From Peptostreptococcaceae bacterium (GTDB taxonomy: Bacteria; Bacillota_A; Clostridia; Peptostreptococcales; Acidaminobacteraceae), in the NCBI GenBank assembly GCA_013619035.1, contig JABXKX010000076.1, positions 1-6,313 on the forward strand: 6,313 nucleotides of DNA, written 5' to 3'. The notes under the pieces were generated by a model. That model was given only the letters and a program-made list of their open reading frames with translations, searched no databases and was not told where the DNA came from. Shown here piece after piece: positions 1-5,804 of the stretch. The position numbers and the translations under genes were made by a program. Every line of letters begins with the position of its first letter. Position 1 is the first letter of the stretch.

Positions 1-764
1 GTTATACCTATAATACCATACTTCTTCAAATTAGTCATCATTAAATCAGATTTTTTTTCAACATGTATCGTTTCTTTACAAAGAGACATACAAATTTCAT
101 ACAATTTCCTTGTATTTGAACTGTGATATCCGCCGATAACAATCATACAATCCACTTCTGTTGCCAAAAGCTTCACTGCTTCTTGTCTTTCTGAAGTCGC
201 TGAACAAATTGTATTAAAAAATAAAATTTCATTACTCTCTTTTGAAAGAACTTCTTTTACTTTTTCCCATACGCTGTATTGTAGCGTTGTCTGACTCACC
301 ACACAATACTTACCCTCTTTTAAGGGTTTTATATCATTAATTGATGAAATAATTATACCTTTTTCATTACACCAGCCATTTATGCCCTGAATTTCAGGAT
401 GTTTGGCATTACCAACTATAATGATTTCATAACCTTCACGATAATGTTTATCAACTATTTTATGAACTTTTTTAACATAAGGACAAGTACAGTCAATTAA
501 ATTCAATTCATGATCGATACCTAAATCATATATATTTTTCCCAACACCATGGGAACGAATTAAAACATCCTGCTTGTATACTTCTTCCAAACTATCAACT
601 TCAGATACTCCATTTTTAGATAATCGATCCGTTACTTGGTCATTATGAATCAATTGACCAAAACTTAATAATGAATCGTGTGAATCTGTATAATCTAAAG
701 CAATATCAACAGCTCTTTTAACACCAAAACAAAATCCAGCTTTTTCGGCAATTTTAACAATCAT
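1..764 (-). CDS. ispH: 4-hydroxy-3-methylbut-2-enyl diphosphate reductase (IspH), 3' end beyond the window
   Basis: Iron-sulfur enzyme of the last MEP-pathway step: it reduces HMBPP to IPP and DMAPP in the cytoplasm. I translated it from the reverse complement: 254 codons from ATG 764 to the left edge with no stop. The three [4Fe-4S] cysteines are present: C12 in GFCFGV, C94 in DCTCPYV and C187 in NTICSAT. The substrate-site residues are also there: H40 in QLIHN, H122 and E124 in KHPEIQG, the SQTT block at 157-160, and SSN at 215-217. The reading stops at IIGIT, just before the place where the family has its AGASTP block, so roughly 30-60 residues of the core are missing. In many Clostridia IspH is fused to, or followed by, S1 RNA-binding domains; that cannot be seen here. 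The start has a GAGGGT ribosome site seven bases upstream and overlaps the end of plsC by 11 bp. It is the third gene of a cmk-plsC-ispH operon. Confidence 0.96.
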   Translation of the reverse strand, partial: MIVKIAEKAGFCFGVKRAVDIALDYTDSHDSLLSFGQLIHNDQVTDRLSKNGVSEVDSLEEVYKQDVLIRSHGVGKNIYDLGIDHELNLIDCTCPYVKKVHKIVDKHYREGYEIIIVGNAKHPEIQGINGWCNEKGIIISSINDIKPLKEGKYCVVSQTTLQYSVWEKVKEVLSKESNEILFFNTICSATSERQEAVKLLATEVDCMIVIGGYHSSNTRKLYEICMSLCKETIHVEKKSDLMMTNLKKYGIIGI

Positions 765-1344
765 TATTTATACCCTCATAGATACTATCTAGTATTTCTT
801 GAGAAATTTCCTTATAATTTTCTGTTGTCATTCTTTTATCAAAATACTCATCCAAATAAATCGGATCCCCAATCTTAATGTGCATTTTCTTAAAATGCTT
901 ATAATCAGATATAAAAGAAATTGGAACGATTGGCACTTTTGCTTTCACCGCAATCATAGCAACGCCAGGTTTTGCTTCTAGAGGTACATTGGTTTTATTT
1001 CTTGTACCTTCAGGAAATAACATCATTACATTACCACCTTTTAGAACCTTTAACGCTGTTTTGATAGCAGAAATATCATTCGCTTCTCTATCTACTGGTA
1101 TTGCACCGTTTAATTTGATGAACCATGAAACAATTTTAAATTTAAATAATTCTTTTTTTGCTAAAACACTAATTTGTGGATCAAGTGCTGATCCAATGAT
1201 AAATGGATCTCTCGCATCCAAATGATTAGAACATATTAAATATGAGTCTAAATCAGGCAACTTTTCAATATTGTGTATTTTAACTCCAAAAGCGATTTTA
1301 TAATAGGCCCTAAAACAGTGTTTTATAAATTTTCTTAAACTCAA
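754..1344 (-). CDS. plsC: 1-acyl-sn-glycerol-3-phosphate acyltransferase (PlsC/LPLAT family)
   Basis: Acylates lysophosphatidic acid at sn-2 to give phosphatidic acid, a membrane-lipid precursor; it should act at the inner face of the cytoplasmic membrane. The protein has 196 residues, short but normal for clostridial PlsC. All four acyltransferase blocks are visible: NHLDARD with the catalytic H(X4)D at 41-46, GAIPVDR at 80-86, FPEGTR at 110-115, and VPIVPI at 137-142. There is no clear N-terminal membrane helix, only a basic amphipathic stretch (RKFIKHCFRAYYK), so it is probably peripheral. The start is TTG at 1344-1342. Its stop-overlap with cmk is the 4-base TTGA, and an AGGAGG ribosome site sits seven bases upstream, so translation is probably coupled to cmk. 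Its 3' end overlaps ispH by 11 bp. The exact acyl donor (acyl-ACP or acyl-CoA) cannot be read from the sequence. Confidence 0.95.
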   Translation of the reverse strand: MSLRKFIKHCFRAYYKIAFGVKIHNIEKLPDLDSYLICSNHLDARDPFIIGSALDPQISVLAKKELFKFKIVSWFIKLNGAIPVDREANDISAIKTALKVLKGGNVMMLFPEGTRNKTNVPLEAKPGVAMIAVKAKVPIVPISFISDYKHFKKMHIKIGDPIYLDEYFDKRMTTENYKEISQEILDSIYEGINNDC

Positions 1345-1988
1345 GACCTAACCTCCTGAATGATGTACTCAATAACTTCATTGATTGTCATAGAAGTTGT
1401 ATCCACCAATATTGCATCTTCTGCTTGTCTTAGTGGTGAAATATCACGATTCATATCTTGATTATCCCTAGATTGTATATCTCTAATTAACTCCTCAAGA
1501 GACATATCAATATTTTGAGCCTGAAAATCTTTCATACGTCTTTTAGCACGCTCTTCTACCGAAGCAACCAAATAGAATTTATGACTCGCATTCACAAGAA
1601 CATGAGTACCTATATCTCTACCATCCATAATAATACTTTGTCCTTTTGCTATTTCTTGTTGCATCGCCACCATTTTAGTTCTAATGATTCCAACAGCAGC
1701 AACTCCAGAAACAGCATTAGCTACAATATTATTTCGAATTTCCTCAGTAACATTCTCTCCATTTAAATACAAACCATCGTTTCTAAATTCTATGACTATT
1801 TTATCCAATAACCTTTGAATACGATCTATATCTTCCAAATCAACAGATTCTCTAATTACATTTAGTGTTACCATACGATACATTGCACCTGTATCTAAGT
1901 AGGTAATATGAAGTGCATCTGCAACTGCTTTAGCCACAGTGCTTTTTCCCGATCCCGCAGGACCATCTACTGCAATACTTAATAACAT
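1341..1988 (-). CDS. cmk: (d)CMP kinase
   Basis: Cytoplasmic nucleotide kinase that phosphorylates CMP and dCMP with ATP, recycling pyrimidines from RNA turnover and lipid synthesis. The protein has 215 residues, close to the usual 220. Visible motifs: P-loop GPAGSGKST at 9-17; LDTGAMYR at 31-38; the CMP-binding insert around NVTEEIR (79-85), AVSGVAAVGIIR (92-103) and MDGRDIG (121-127); the lid region with ERAKRRMKDF (146-155); and RDNQDMNRDISPL (174-186), which binds both nucleotides. The frame is open further upstream to 2036, but that extension reads through a terminator hairpin. ATG 1988 is chosen because an AAAGGA ribosome site lies six bases before it and the protein then starts MLLSIAVDGPAGSGKS as the family does. 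It is the first gene of cmk-plsC-ispH, with its own promoter (2044-2072) and a leader of about 50 bases. Confidence 0.96.
   Translation of the reverse strand: MLLSIAVDGPAGSGKSTVAKAVADALHITYLDTGAMYRMVTLNVIRESVDLEDIDRIQRLLDKIVIEFRNDGLYLNGENVTEEIRNNIVANAVSGVAAVGIIRTKMVAMQQEIAKGQSIIMDGRDIGTHVLVNASHKFYLVASVEERAKRRMKDFQAQNIDMSLEELIRDIQSRDNQDMNRDISPLRQAEDAILVDTTSMTINEVIEYIIQEVRS
1352..1357 (-). promoter_or_regulatory. Ribosome binding site deciding the TTG start of plsC
   Basis: The minus strand reads AGGAGG, seven bases before TTG 1344-1342. No other start codon in this frame is as well placed. The site lies inside the last codons of cmk, which fits translational coupling. Confidence 0.8.
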
Positions 1989-2003
1989 TTTATATCCTTT
2001 CTC

Positions 2004-2033
2004 AAAAAAACATACCATCATAAGATGGTATGT
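2004..2033 (-). terminator. Intrinsic terminator between the rpiR-type regulator and cmk
   Basis: On the minus strand a perfect 10-bp stem, ACATACCATC / GATGGTATGT, closes a TTAT loop and runs into seven T residues. It lies 35 bp after the regulator's stop and ends 15 bp before the cmk start. It would end readthrough transcripts of the kor-regulator operon. The candidate cmk promoter lies upstream of it, so the same hairpin also falls at about +4 to +34 of the cmk message. It might therefore act as an attenuator or as a 5' stabilising stem. The stem is AT-rich (four G:C pairs of ten), so efficiency may be moderate. Confidence 0.85.
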
Positions 2034-2043
2034 CACTATTGAA

Positions 2044-2072
2044 ATTATACATTATTTATTGGTCTATATCAA
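2044..2072 (-). promoter_or_regulatory. Sigma-A promoter for cmk-plsC-ispH
   Basis: The minus strand carries TTGATA (-35, 2072-2067), a spacer of exactly 17 bases, and TATAAT (-10, 2049-2044). That is five of six and six of six matches to the vegetative consensus. The -35 box contains the regulator's TGA stop codon, so the promoter begins in the last codons of that gene. The predicted transcription start is near 2037, about 48 bases before the cmk ATG and only a few bases before the terminator hairpin. Confidence 0.75.
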
Positions 2073-2953
2073 TATTTGCTTTCAGTCTCGTACTTATCAC
2101 TGTAAGTATGAGATTCTTCCCATATTTTTTCTAATGATTTAAACTTCTGATCTAAGAATTCTCTATTTTTCATACCTACGGCTAAAATCAATGAATTTAT
2201 CACACTCATAGGTGCAACCAAAGAATCGATAAAAGTCGTCATATCATATTTAGCTGTTAATACATGTTTAGATAATGGCGCTACTGGTGATAACACACTA
2301 TCCGTAATAGAAACAATTGGAATATTGTTTTCATGAGCGTATGCAGCCAATTTTAAAGTTTGATTAGAATATCTCGGGAAAGTAATCACTATTAACAGAT
2401 CATCCTCCGAAAGATTAATTACTGAATCAAAAGCGTCAAGTGCGCCTACTGGAATAACATTTACTCGATCAATAGAAAAATTAAGATAAAACGATAAATA
2501 CTGAGCTAAAACAGATGAACTTCTTAAACCGAGCACATAAACACGCTTAGCATCATGAATACGATCTGCTATTTCCATCAGATTACCAATATCTAAATCT
2601 TCTACCGAACGTTGTATATTTTCAATATCTTGATTCATTATCTTTTTATAAATATCTGTATTAGACTCCAGTTCTTTTGACATTTCAAAACGTTGAACTG
2701 TTGTTAATTTTGTTTTAATTGATTCTTGTAATGCTTTTTGTAACTTTGGATAACCGCCATAGCCAAGGGCATTTGCAAATCTAACCACTGTAGATTCACT
2801 TACATCCACTGCTTGACCTAAAGATGCTGCTGTCATGAACGCGACCTTATCATAATTATTTAAAATATAATCCGCTATTCGTTTTTGACCCTTACTTAGT
2901 TTTTTAAAACGACTTTGGATTCGATTTAATAGATCTTTGTACTCTCCGCTCAT
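2069..2953 (-). CDS. MurR/RpiR-family transcriptional regulator (HTH + SIS domains)
   Basis: DNA-binding regulator of 294 residues, the usual size for the family. Residues 1-77 form the RpiR-type helix-turn-helix: KLSKGQKRIADYIL, then the recognition region VSESTVVRFANALGYGGYPKLQKAL at 51-75. A linker of about 50 residues follows. The SIS (sugar isomerase) domain at about 125-255 begins AKRVYVLGLRSSSVLAQYLSFYLN and contains SEDDLLIVITFPRYS and VSITDSVLSPVAPLS. SIS domains in this family bind phosphosugars or related small effectors; the effector here is unknown. An ATG at 2968 overlaps the korC stop, but it lies within the sequence that serves as ribosome site for ATG 2953, so 2953 is the preferred start. 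The gene is coupled to korDABC and followed by a terminator, so it appears to be the last gene of that operon. Whether it controls kor is inference. Confidence 0.92.
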   Translation of the reverse strand: MSGEYKDLLNRIQSRFKKLSKGQKRIADYILNNYDKVAFMTAASLGQAVDVSESTVVRFANALGYGGYPKLQKALQESIKTKLTTVQRFEMSKELESNTDIYKKIMNQDIENIQRSVEDLDIGNLMEIADRIHDAKRVYVLGLRSSSVLAQYLSFYLNFSIDRVNVIPVGALDAFDSVINLSEDDLLIVITFPRYSNQTLKLAAYAHENNIPIVSITDSVLSPVAPLSKHVLTAKYDMTTFIDSLVAPMSVINSLILAVGMKNREFLDQKFKSLEKIWEESHTYSDKYETESKY

Positions 2954-2960
2954 GACATCA

Positions 2961-2966
2961 CTCCTC
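2961..2966 (-). promoter_or_regulatory. Ribosome binding site deciding the regulator's start
   Basis: GAGGAG on the minus strand lies seven bases before ATG 2953. It overlaps the alternative ATG at 2968, which itself has no good ribosome site upstream. This favours the shorter, 294-residue protein. Confidence 0.75.
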
Positions 2967-2967
2967 A

Positions 2968-3501
2968 TTATTTAACAAGCTCATACCCTGCTTTTAATGC
3001 CATTCGGTTTAAATCTTCAGTACCTTTAGGTACTCTTTTAAGTACAGCTGCTTCAATAGCTTCTCTACTTACAATTTGTGTTGCTGCTTGAATGACACCT
3101 ATCGCTACGATATTCGCTACAATTGATTTTCCGACTTTTTCAGTTGCAGTTTCAATAATAGGTACACTGATGATTTGTTTTGCTTTCAAAGTTTCAGGTA
3201 AAACTATTTTTGAATCTATTATTACTATACCATCTTCTCGCACAGATTCAACATATTTATCTGCAGCAATTTGCGTTAAAGCCAAAACAACATTAGGAGC
3301 AGTTACTTTTGGGAAGTCAATCTCATCGTTACTGATGATAACTTCCGCTTTTGAAGCACCACCTCTAGCCTCTGGTCCGTAACTTTGAGTTTGTATAGCA
3401 TTTTTGTCTTCCCCGATTGCTGCTTCTGAAAGGATAATCCCTGCTAGAAGTAAACCTTGTCCACCTGATCCAGATAATCTTAATTCTACTTGACTAGACA
3501 T
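2968..3501 (-). CDS. korC: 2-oxoglutarate:ferredoxin oxidoreductase, gamma subunit
   Basis: Gamma subunit of the 2-oxoacid:ferredoxin oxidoreductase; in the four-subunit enzymes this domain helps to bind CoA and packs against the alpha and beta subunits. The protein has 177 residues, the usual size. Motifs: LSGSGGQGLLLAG (glycine-rich loop, 9-21) and TQSYGPEARGGASKAEV, the family signature near residues 38-55. Then comes an alpha/beta core (NVVLALTQIAADKY, DGIVIIDSKIV) and a C-terminal helical part. The start ATG shares an adenine with the korB stop (TAATG), with AAGGGAG upstream. Its own TAA overlaps a further ATG at 2968 that probably is not the regulator's true start. The closest alternatives are PorG and VorC; the choice of Kor comes mainly from the alpha and beta subunits. 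Confidence 0.93.
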   Translation of the reverse strand: MSSQVELRLSGSGGQGLLLAGIILSEAAIGEDKNAIQTQSYGPEARGGASKAEVIISNDEIDFPKVTAPNVVLALTQIAADKYVESVREDGIVIIDSKIVLPETLKAKQIISVPIIETATEKVGKSIVANIVAIGVIQAATQIVSREAIEAAVLKRVPKGTEDLNRMALKAGYELVK

Positions 3502-4325
3502 TACTTTGCTCCCTTCATTCTTTCAATAATTTTTGCGTAAAGATCAGTATATTCTTCTTGATCTGTTACATTCTTGAATTCACCCATAATGTGTTTACCC
3601 ACTAATTTTTCAGCTGGTAACTTTTCAGCTGCTTTAATATCAACAAAAGAATCTTTTAAATAAGTAAGCATTTGTACTGCTGAACCTTTTTTATTCTTAC
3701 GTCCATAATAAGTAGGACAAGTTGAGATTGCTTCAACAAGAGAGAATCCTTTGTGAGCAATTGCAGTTTCAATATATTTAGCAAGTGGTCTTGCATGATA
3801 AGCTGTAGATCTCGCTGCATAAGTTGCACCTGCAGCTGCTGCTAATTTAGCAATATCAAATGTAGGATCTATATTTCCATAAGGTGCAGTTGTTCCTAAT
3901 TCTCCTGTCGGAGTTGTTGGAGAATACTGTCCACCAGTCATACCGTAAATGTTGTTGTTAAATACAATAGTTGTTAGTCCGATGTTTCTTCTTGCAGCGT
4001 GAATCAAATGATTTCCACCGATTGCTGATGCATCACCGTCACCTGTAATTACAATTACTTCTAATTCAGGATTGGCATGTTTTACACCTGTTGCAAATGC
4101 AAGTGCACGACCGTGAGTCGTATGAAGTGTATTGAAATCCATGTATCCAGGTGCTCTAGAAGAACAACCAATACCAGAAACGATACACACTTTATCTTTA
4201 TCTAAACCTAAGTTATCAATAGCTACTGCTATAGCACGCATAATGATACCATGGCCACAACCTGGGCACCAAATATGAGGCAATTTATCTTCTCTAAAGA
4301 AATCTTGTACTAATTGGCTGTTCAT
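3501..4325 (-). CDS. korB: 2-oxoglutarate:ferredoxin oxidoreductase, beta subunit (TPP-binding)
   Basis: Catalytic beta subunit that binds thiamine diphosphate and a [4Fe-4S] cluster. It takes the 2-oxoacid to a TPP-bound intermediate and relays electrons onward. The protein has 274 residues. CPGCGHG at 20-26 supplies cluster ligands C20 and C23; C54 (GIGCSSR) and C203 (STCPTYYG) are the probable third and fourth. The TPP/Mg motif is GDGDASAIGGNH at 95-106, followed by NNNIYGMTGGQYSPTTP at 123-139. HTTHGRALAFATGVK (68-82) is also typical. The STCPTYYGRKNK segment resembles KorB-type subunits more than pyruvate enzymes. The start has GGAGGT seven bases upstream and overlaps the korA stop as TAATG. 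Substrate assignment to 2-oxoglutarate is by family resemblance; a branched-chain or broad-range 2-oxoacid enzyme cannot be excluded. Confidence 0.95.
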   Translation of the reverse strand: MNSQLVQDFFREDKLPHIWCPGCGHGIIMRAIAVAIDNLGLDKDKVCIVSGIGCSSRAPGYMDFNTLHTTHGRALAFATGVKHANPELEVIVITGDGDASAIGGNHLIHAARRNIGLTTIVFNNNIYGMTGGQYSPTTPTGELGTTAPYGNIDPTFDIAKLAAAAGATYAARSTAYHARPLAKYIETAIAHKGFSLVEAISTCPTYYGRKNKKGSAVQMLTYLKDSFVDIKAAEKLPAEKLVGKHIMGEFKNVTDQEEYTDLYAKIIERMKGAK

Positions 4326-5461
4326 TATAATACCTCCATTACTTTCGAAACAATTTCATCCGGTGTTAATACTTCACCATTTGCACGACCGATATGATGT
4401 ACTTCAGCATCAGACTTAACGATTCTTTGTACTTCATGACAATACTGGCCAAGGTTCATCTCAGCAACTAAGATATTATTTACTTTTTTACCTAATTCAG
4501 CTATTTGAGCTTCAGCAGATGGCCATATAGTAATTGGTCTAAATAAACCAGCTTTAATACCTTTTGATCTTAATTTTTTAACAGAAGCTTTACAAGTTCT
4601 AGCAGAAGAACCATAAGAAATAATAATAAATTCTGCATCTTCTACCATAAACTCATCATATAATACGATATCTTCTCTATTGTCTTCGATTTTAGCCATC
4701 ATTCTATCTAACATAAATTTAGCATTTTCAGAAGAGTTACTTGGGAATCCTGTTTCATCGTGGAATAATCCAGTTACATGGTATCTATACCCAGCGCCAA
4801 AAGGTGCCATTTTTGGTACGATATCGCCTTCATCCACTCTATATGCTTTATAATCAGTATTTGCTTCAGGAACGATTCTATCAAATACTTCTAATTCACC
4901 TGGAGCAGGGATTTCAATTTTTTCTCTCATATGTCCAACAACTTCATCAGATAATAAGATAACAGGTGTTCTATACTTCTCAGCTAAGTTAAATGCCTTA
5001 ACAGTTAATTCAAATGTCTCTTTTACTGACTGAGGAGATAAAGCAATGATTGGGTAATCTCCATGAGAACCCCATTTAGCTTGCATAATATCGCCTTGAG
5101 CTGGAGATGTAGGTAATCCAGTACTAGGACCCCCTCTTTGAACATTTATGATTACAAGTGGTACTTCAGCGATTGCTGCATACCCTATATTTTCTAATTT
5201 TAGTGATAAACCAGGACCTGATGTTGCTGTCATTGACTTCGCGCCAGTTAAAGATGCGCCTATAGCTGCTGCAATACCAGCAATTTCATCTTCCATTTGA
5301 ATAAACTTGCCACCAACTTTAGGTAACTTAACAGCAGAATCTTCAGCAATTTCTGTAGAAGGTGTAATTGGGTATCCAGAATAGAATTTCATACCAGCGT
5401 ATAATGCTCCTTCTACACACGCTTCATTACCTTGTAGTAATTTAACATTCTTTTGAGTCAT
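4325..5461 (-). CDS. korA: 2-oxoglutarate:ferredoxin oxidoreductase, alpha subunit
   Basis: Alpha subunit of the 2-oxoacid:ferredoxin oxidoreductase, contributing to the TPP pyrimidine site and substrate recognition. The protein has 378 residues, typical of stand-alone KorA. The pyrimidine-binding domain (about 1-190) shows QGNEACVEGALYAGMKFYSG followed by YPITPSTE (30-37); QMEDEIAGIAAAIGAS (55-70), whose acidic residues lie by the cofactor; TATSGPG (78-84); and the family signature QRGGPSTGLPTSPAQGD starting at 108. The second domain (about 265-350) contains EFIIISYGSSARTCK and ILVAEMNLGQY. These match KorA more closely than VorB or PorA. The start ATG overlaps the korD stop (TAATG). The ribosome site AGGAGG is formed by the last glycine codons of korD, so translation of the two is probably coupled. 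Confidence 0.95.
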   Translation of the reverse strand: MTQKNVKLLQGNEACVEGALYAGMKFYSGYPITPSTEIAEDSAVKLPKVGGKFIQMEDEIAGIAAAIGASLTGAKSMTATSGPGLSLKLENIGYAAIAEVPLVIINVQRGGPSTGLPTSPAQGDIMQAKWGSHGDYPIIALSPQSVKETFELTVKAFNLAEKYRTPVILLSDEVVGHMREKIEIPAPGELEVFDRIVPEANTDYKAYRVDEGDIVPKMAPFGAGYRYHVTGLFHDETGFPSNSSENAKFMLDRMMAKIEDNREDIVLYDEFMVEDAEFIIISYGSSARTCKASVKKLRSKGIKAGLFRPITIWPSAEAQIAELGKKVNNILVAEMNLGQYCHEVQRIVKSDAEVHHIGRANGEVLTPDEIVSKVMEVL

Positions 5462-5661
5462 TACTTTTTACCTCCTAAAAAAATAGCGAAATCTGGACAT
5501 CTTAGTTCACATTGTCCACATGAAATACATGCGTCAATATTAACGATTTCAATTTTTTCTTCAGCATCTAATGCCAATACTTGTTTAGGACAAAATGCAA
5601 CACAGATGCCGCATCCTTTACACCATTCTTTTTTAATCTCTAAGCTCTTCTTCCCGTTCAA
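5461..5661 (-). CDS. korD: 2-oxoglutarate:ferredoxin oxidoreductase, delta subunit (2x[4Fe-4S] ferredoxin)
   Basis: Small iron-sulfur subunit that passes electrons from the beta subunit to free ferredoxin. The 66 residues hold two complete CX2CX2CX3CP clusters: C14, C17, C20, C24 (WCKGCGICVAFCP) and C45, C48, C51, C55 (ACISCGQCELRCP). These are joined by a short LDAEEKIEIVNID linker, as in the delta subunits of four-subunit oxidoreductases. The start codon is TTG at 5661-5659. The frame meets a TAA a few codons further upstream, so no ATG is available there, and an AAAAGGGGG ribosome site lies eight bases before the TTG. It is the first gene of the kor operon, with a 237-bp promoter region ahead of it and korA overlapping its stop. 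Confidence 0.93.
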   Translation of the reverse strand: MNGKKSLEIKKEWCKGCGICVAFCPKQVLALDAEEKIEIVNIDACISCGQCELRCPDFAIFLGGKK

Positions 5662-5669
5662 CGTGAAGA

Positions 5670-5678
5670 CCCCCTTTT
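5670..5678 (-). promoter_or_regulatory. Ribosome binding site deciding the TTG start of korD
   Basis: The minus strand reads AAAAGGGGG, ending eight bases before TTG 5661-5659. A second purine-rich AAGGAG lies further upstream (near 5685-5690) but has no start codon in the korD frame at a usable distance. Confidence 0.7.
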
Positions 5679-5729
5679 AATTTTGCTCCTTAAAGAAACA
5701 CTGAAAAAAGCGTTTTCTTTATCACTTTG

Positions 5730-5746
5730 TTAAAATATTATTTTAA
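5730..5746. repeat. AT-rich perfect palindrome in the kor leader
   Basis: The arms TTAAAATA and TATTTTAA flank one central T. On the minus strand it is bordered by TTGA on one side and CAAA on the other, giving an imperfect 25-bp dyad. It could be an operator or only AT-rich sequence; it has no G:C pairs and would be a weak RNA hairpin. Confidence 0.4.
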
Positions 5747-5754
5747 TCAATCTC

Positions 5755-5782
5755 ATAATAACACATCGTGAATAATATGCAA
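5755..5782 (-). promoter_or_regulatory. Candidate proximal kor promoter (extended -10)
   Basis: The minus strand has TGTTATTAT at 5763-5755: a TATTAT -10 (five of six) preceded by TG plus one base. A weak -35, TTGCAT (5782-5777), lies 16 bases before the -10. The predicted start is near 5748, leaving a leader of about 87 bases. Its -35 lies within the TATGCAA/TTGCATA dyad, which could therefore be an operator for it. Confidence 0.35.
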
Positions 5783-5795
5783 CGAAAATTGCATA
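5776..5795. repeat. Inverted repeat TATGCAA-N6-TTGCATA
   Basis: Perfect 7-bp arms are separated by CGAAAA (plus strand). The 20-bp dyad, with half-sites centred 13 bp apart, looks like a dimeric repressor site more than a terminator, since no T-tract follows it on either strand. It covers the -35 of the proximal promoter candidate and the early leader of the distal one. Confidence 0.5.
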
Positions 5796-5804
5796 AGAAT
5801 AATC

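Noticed and set aside
1989..2036. N-terminal extension of cmk to 2036
   Set aside because: The extra residues are encoded by the terminator hairpin and T-tract, do not resemble CMP kinases, and start without a good ribosome site; ATG 1988 fits the family.
2954..2968. Start of the RpiR-type regulator at ATG 2968
   Set aside because: That ATG overlaps the ribosome site of ATG 2953 and has no convincing site of its own.
2968..5661. Assignment of the complex as pyruvate (Por) or branched-chain (Vor) ferredoxin oxidoreductase
   Set aside because: The alpha subunit pattern (QGNEACVEGA, YPITPSTE, QRGGPSTGLPT) and beta CPTYYGRKN look more like Kor. This is a judgement by resemblance, and substrate tests could change it.
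799..5680. Plus-strand open frames (for example 799-981, 989-1225, 1515-1766, 1939-2142, 3092-3382, 4741-4962, 5453-5680)
   Set aside because: Each lies opposite a well-supported minus-strand gene, lacks a ribosome site or family motif, and has composition expected of an antisense frame.
5727..5750. Rex (NADH-sensing repressor) operator in the kor leader
   Set aside because: TTGATTAA and TTTTAACAA resemble Rex half-sites, but the outer TTG and CAA are 24 bases apart end to end rather than the expected 18.
5777..5794. CcpA catabolite-response (cre) site at ATGCAACGAAAATTGCAT
   Set aside because: The central CG is present, but the preceding A-R position and the spacing of the closing CA do not fit the cre consensus.
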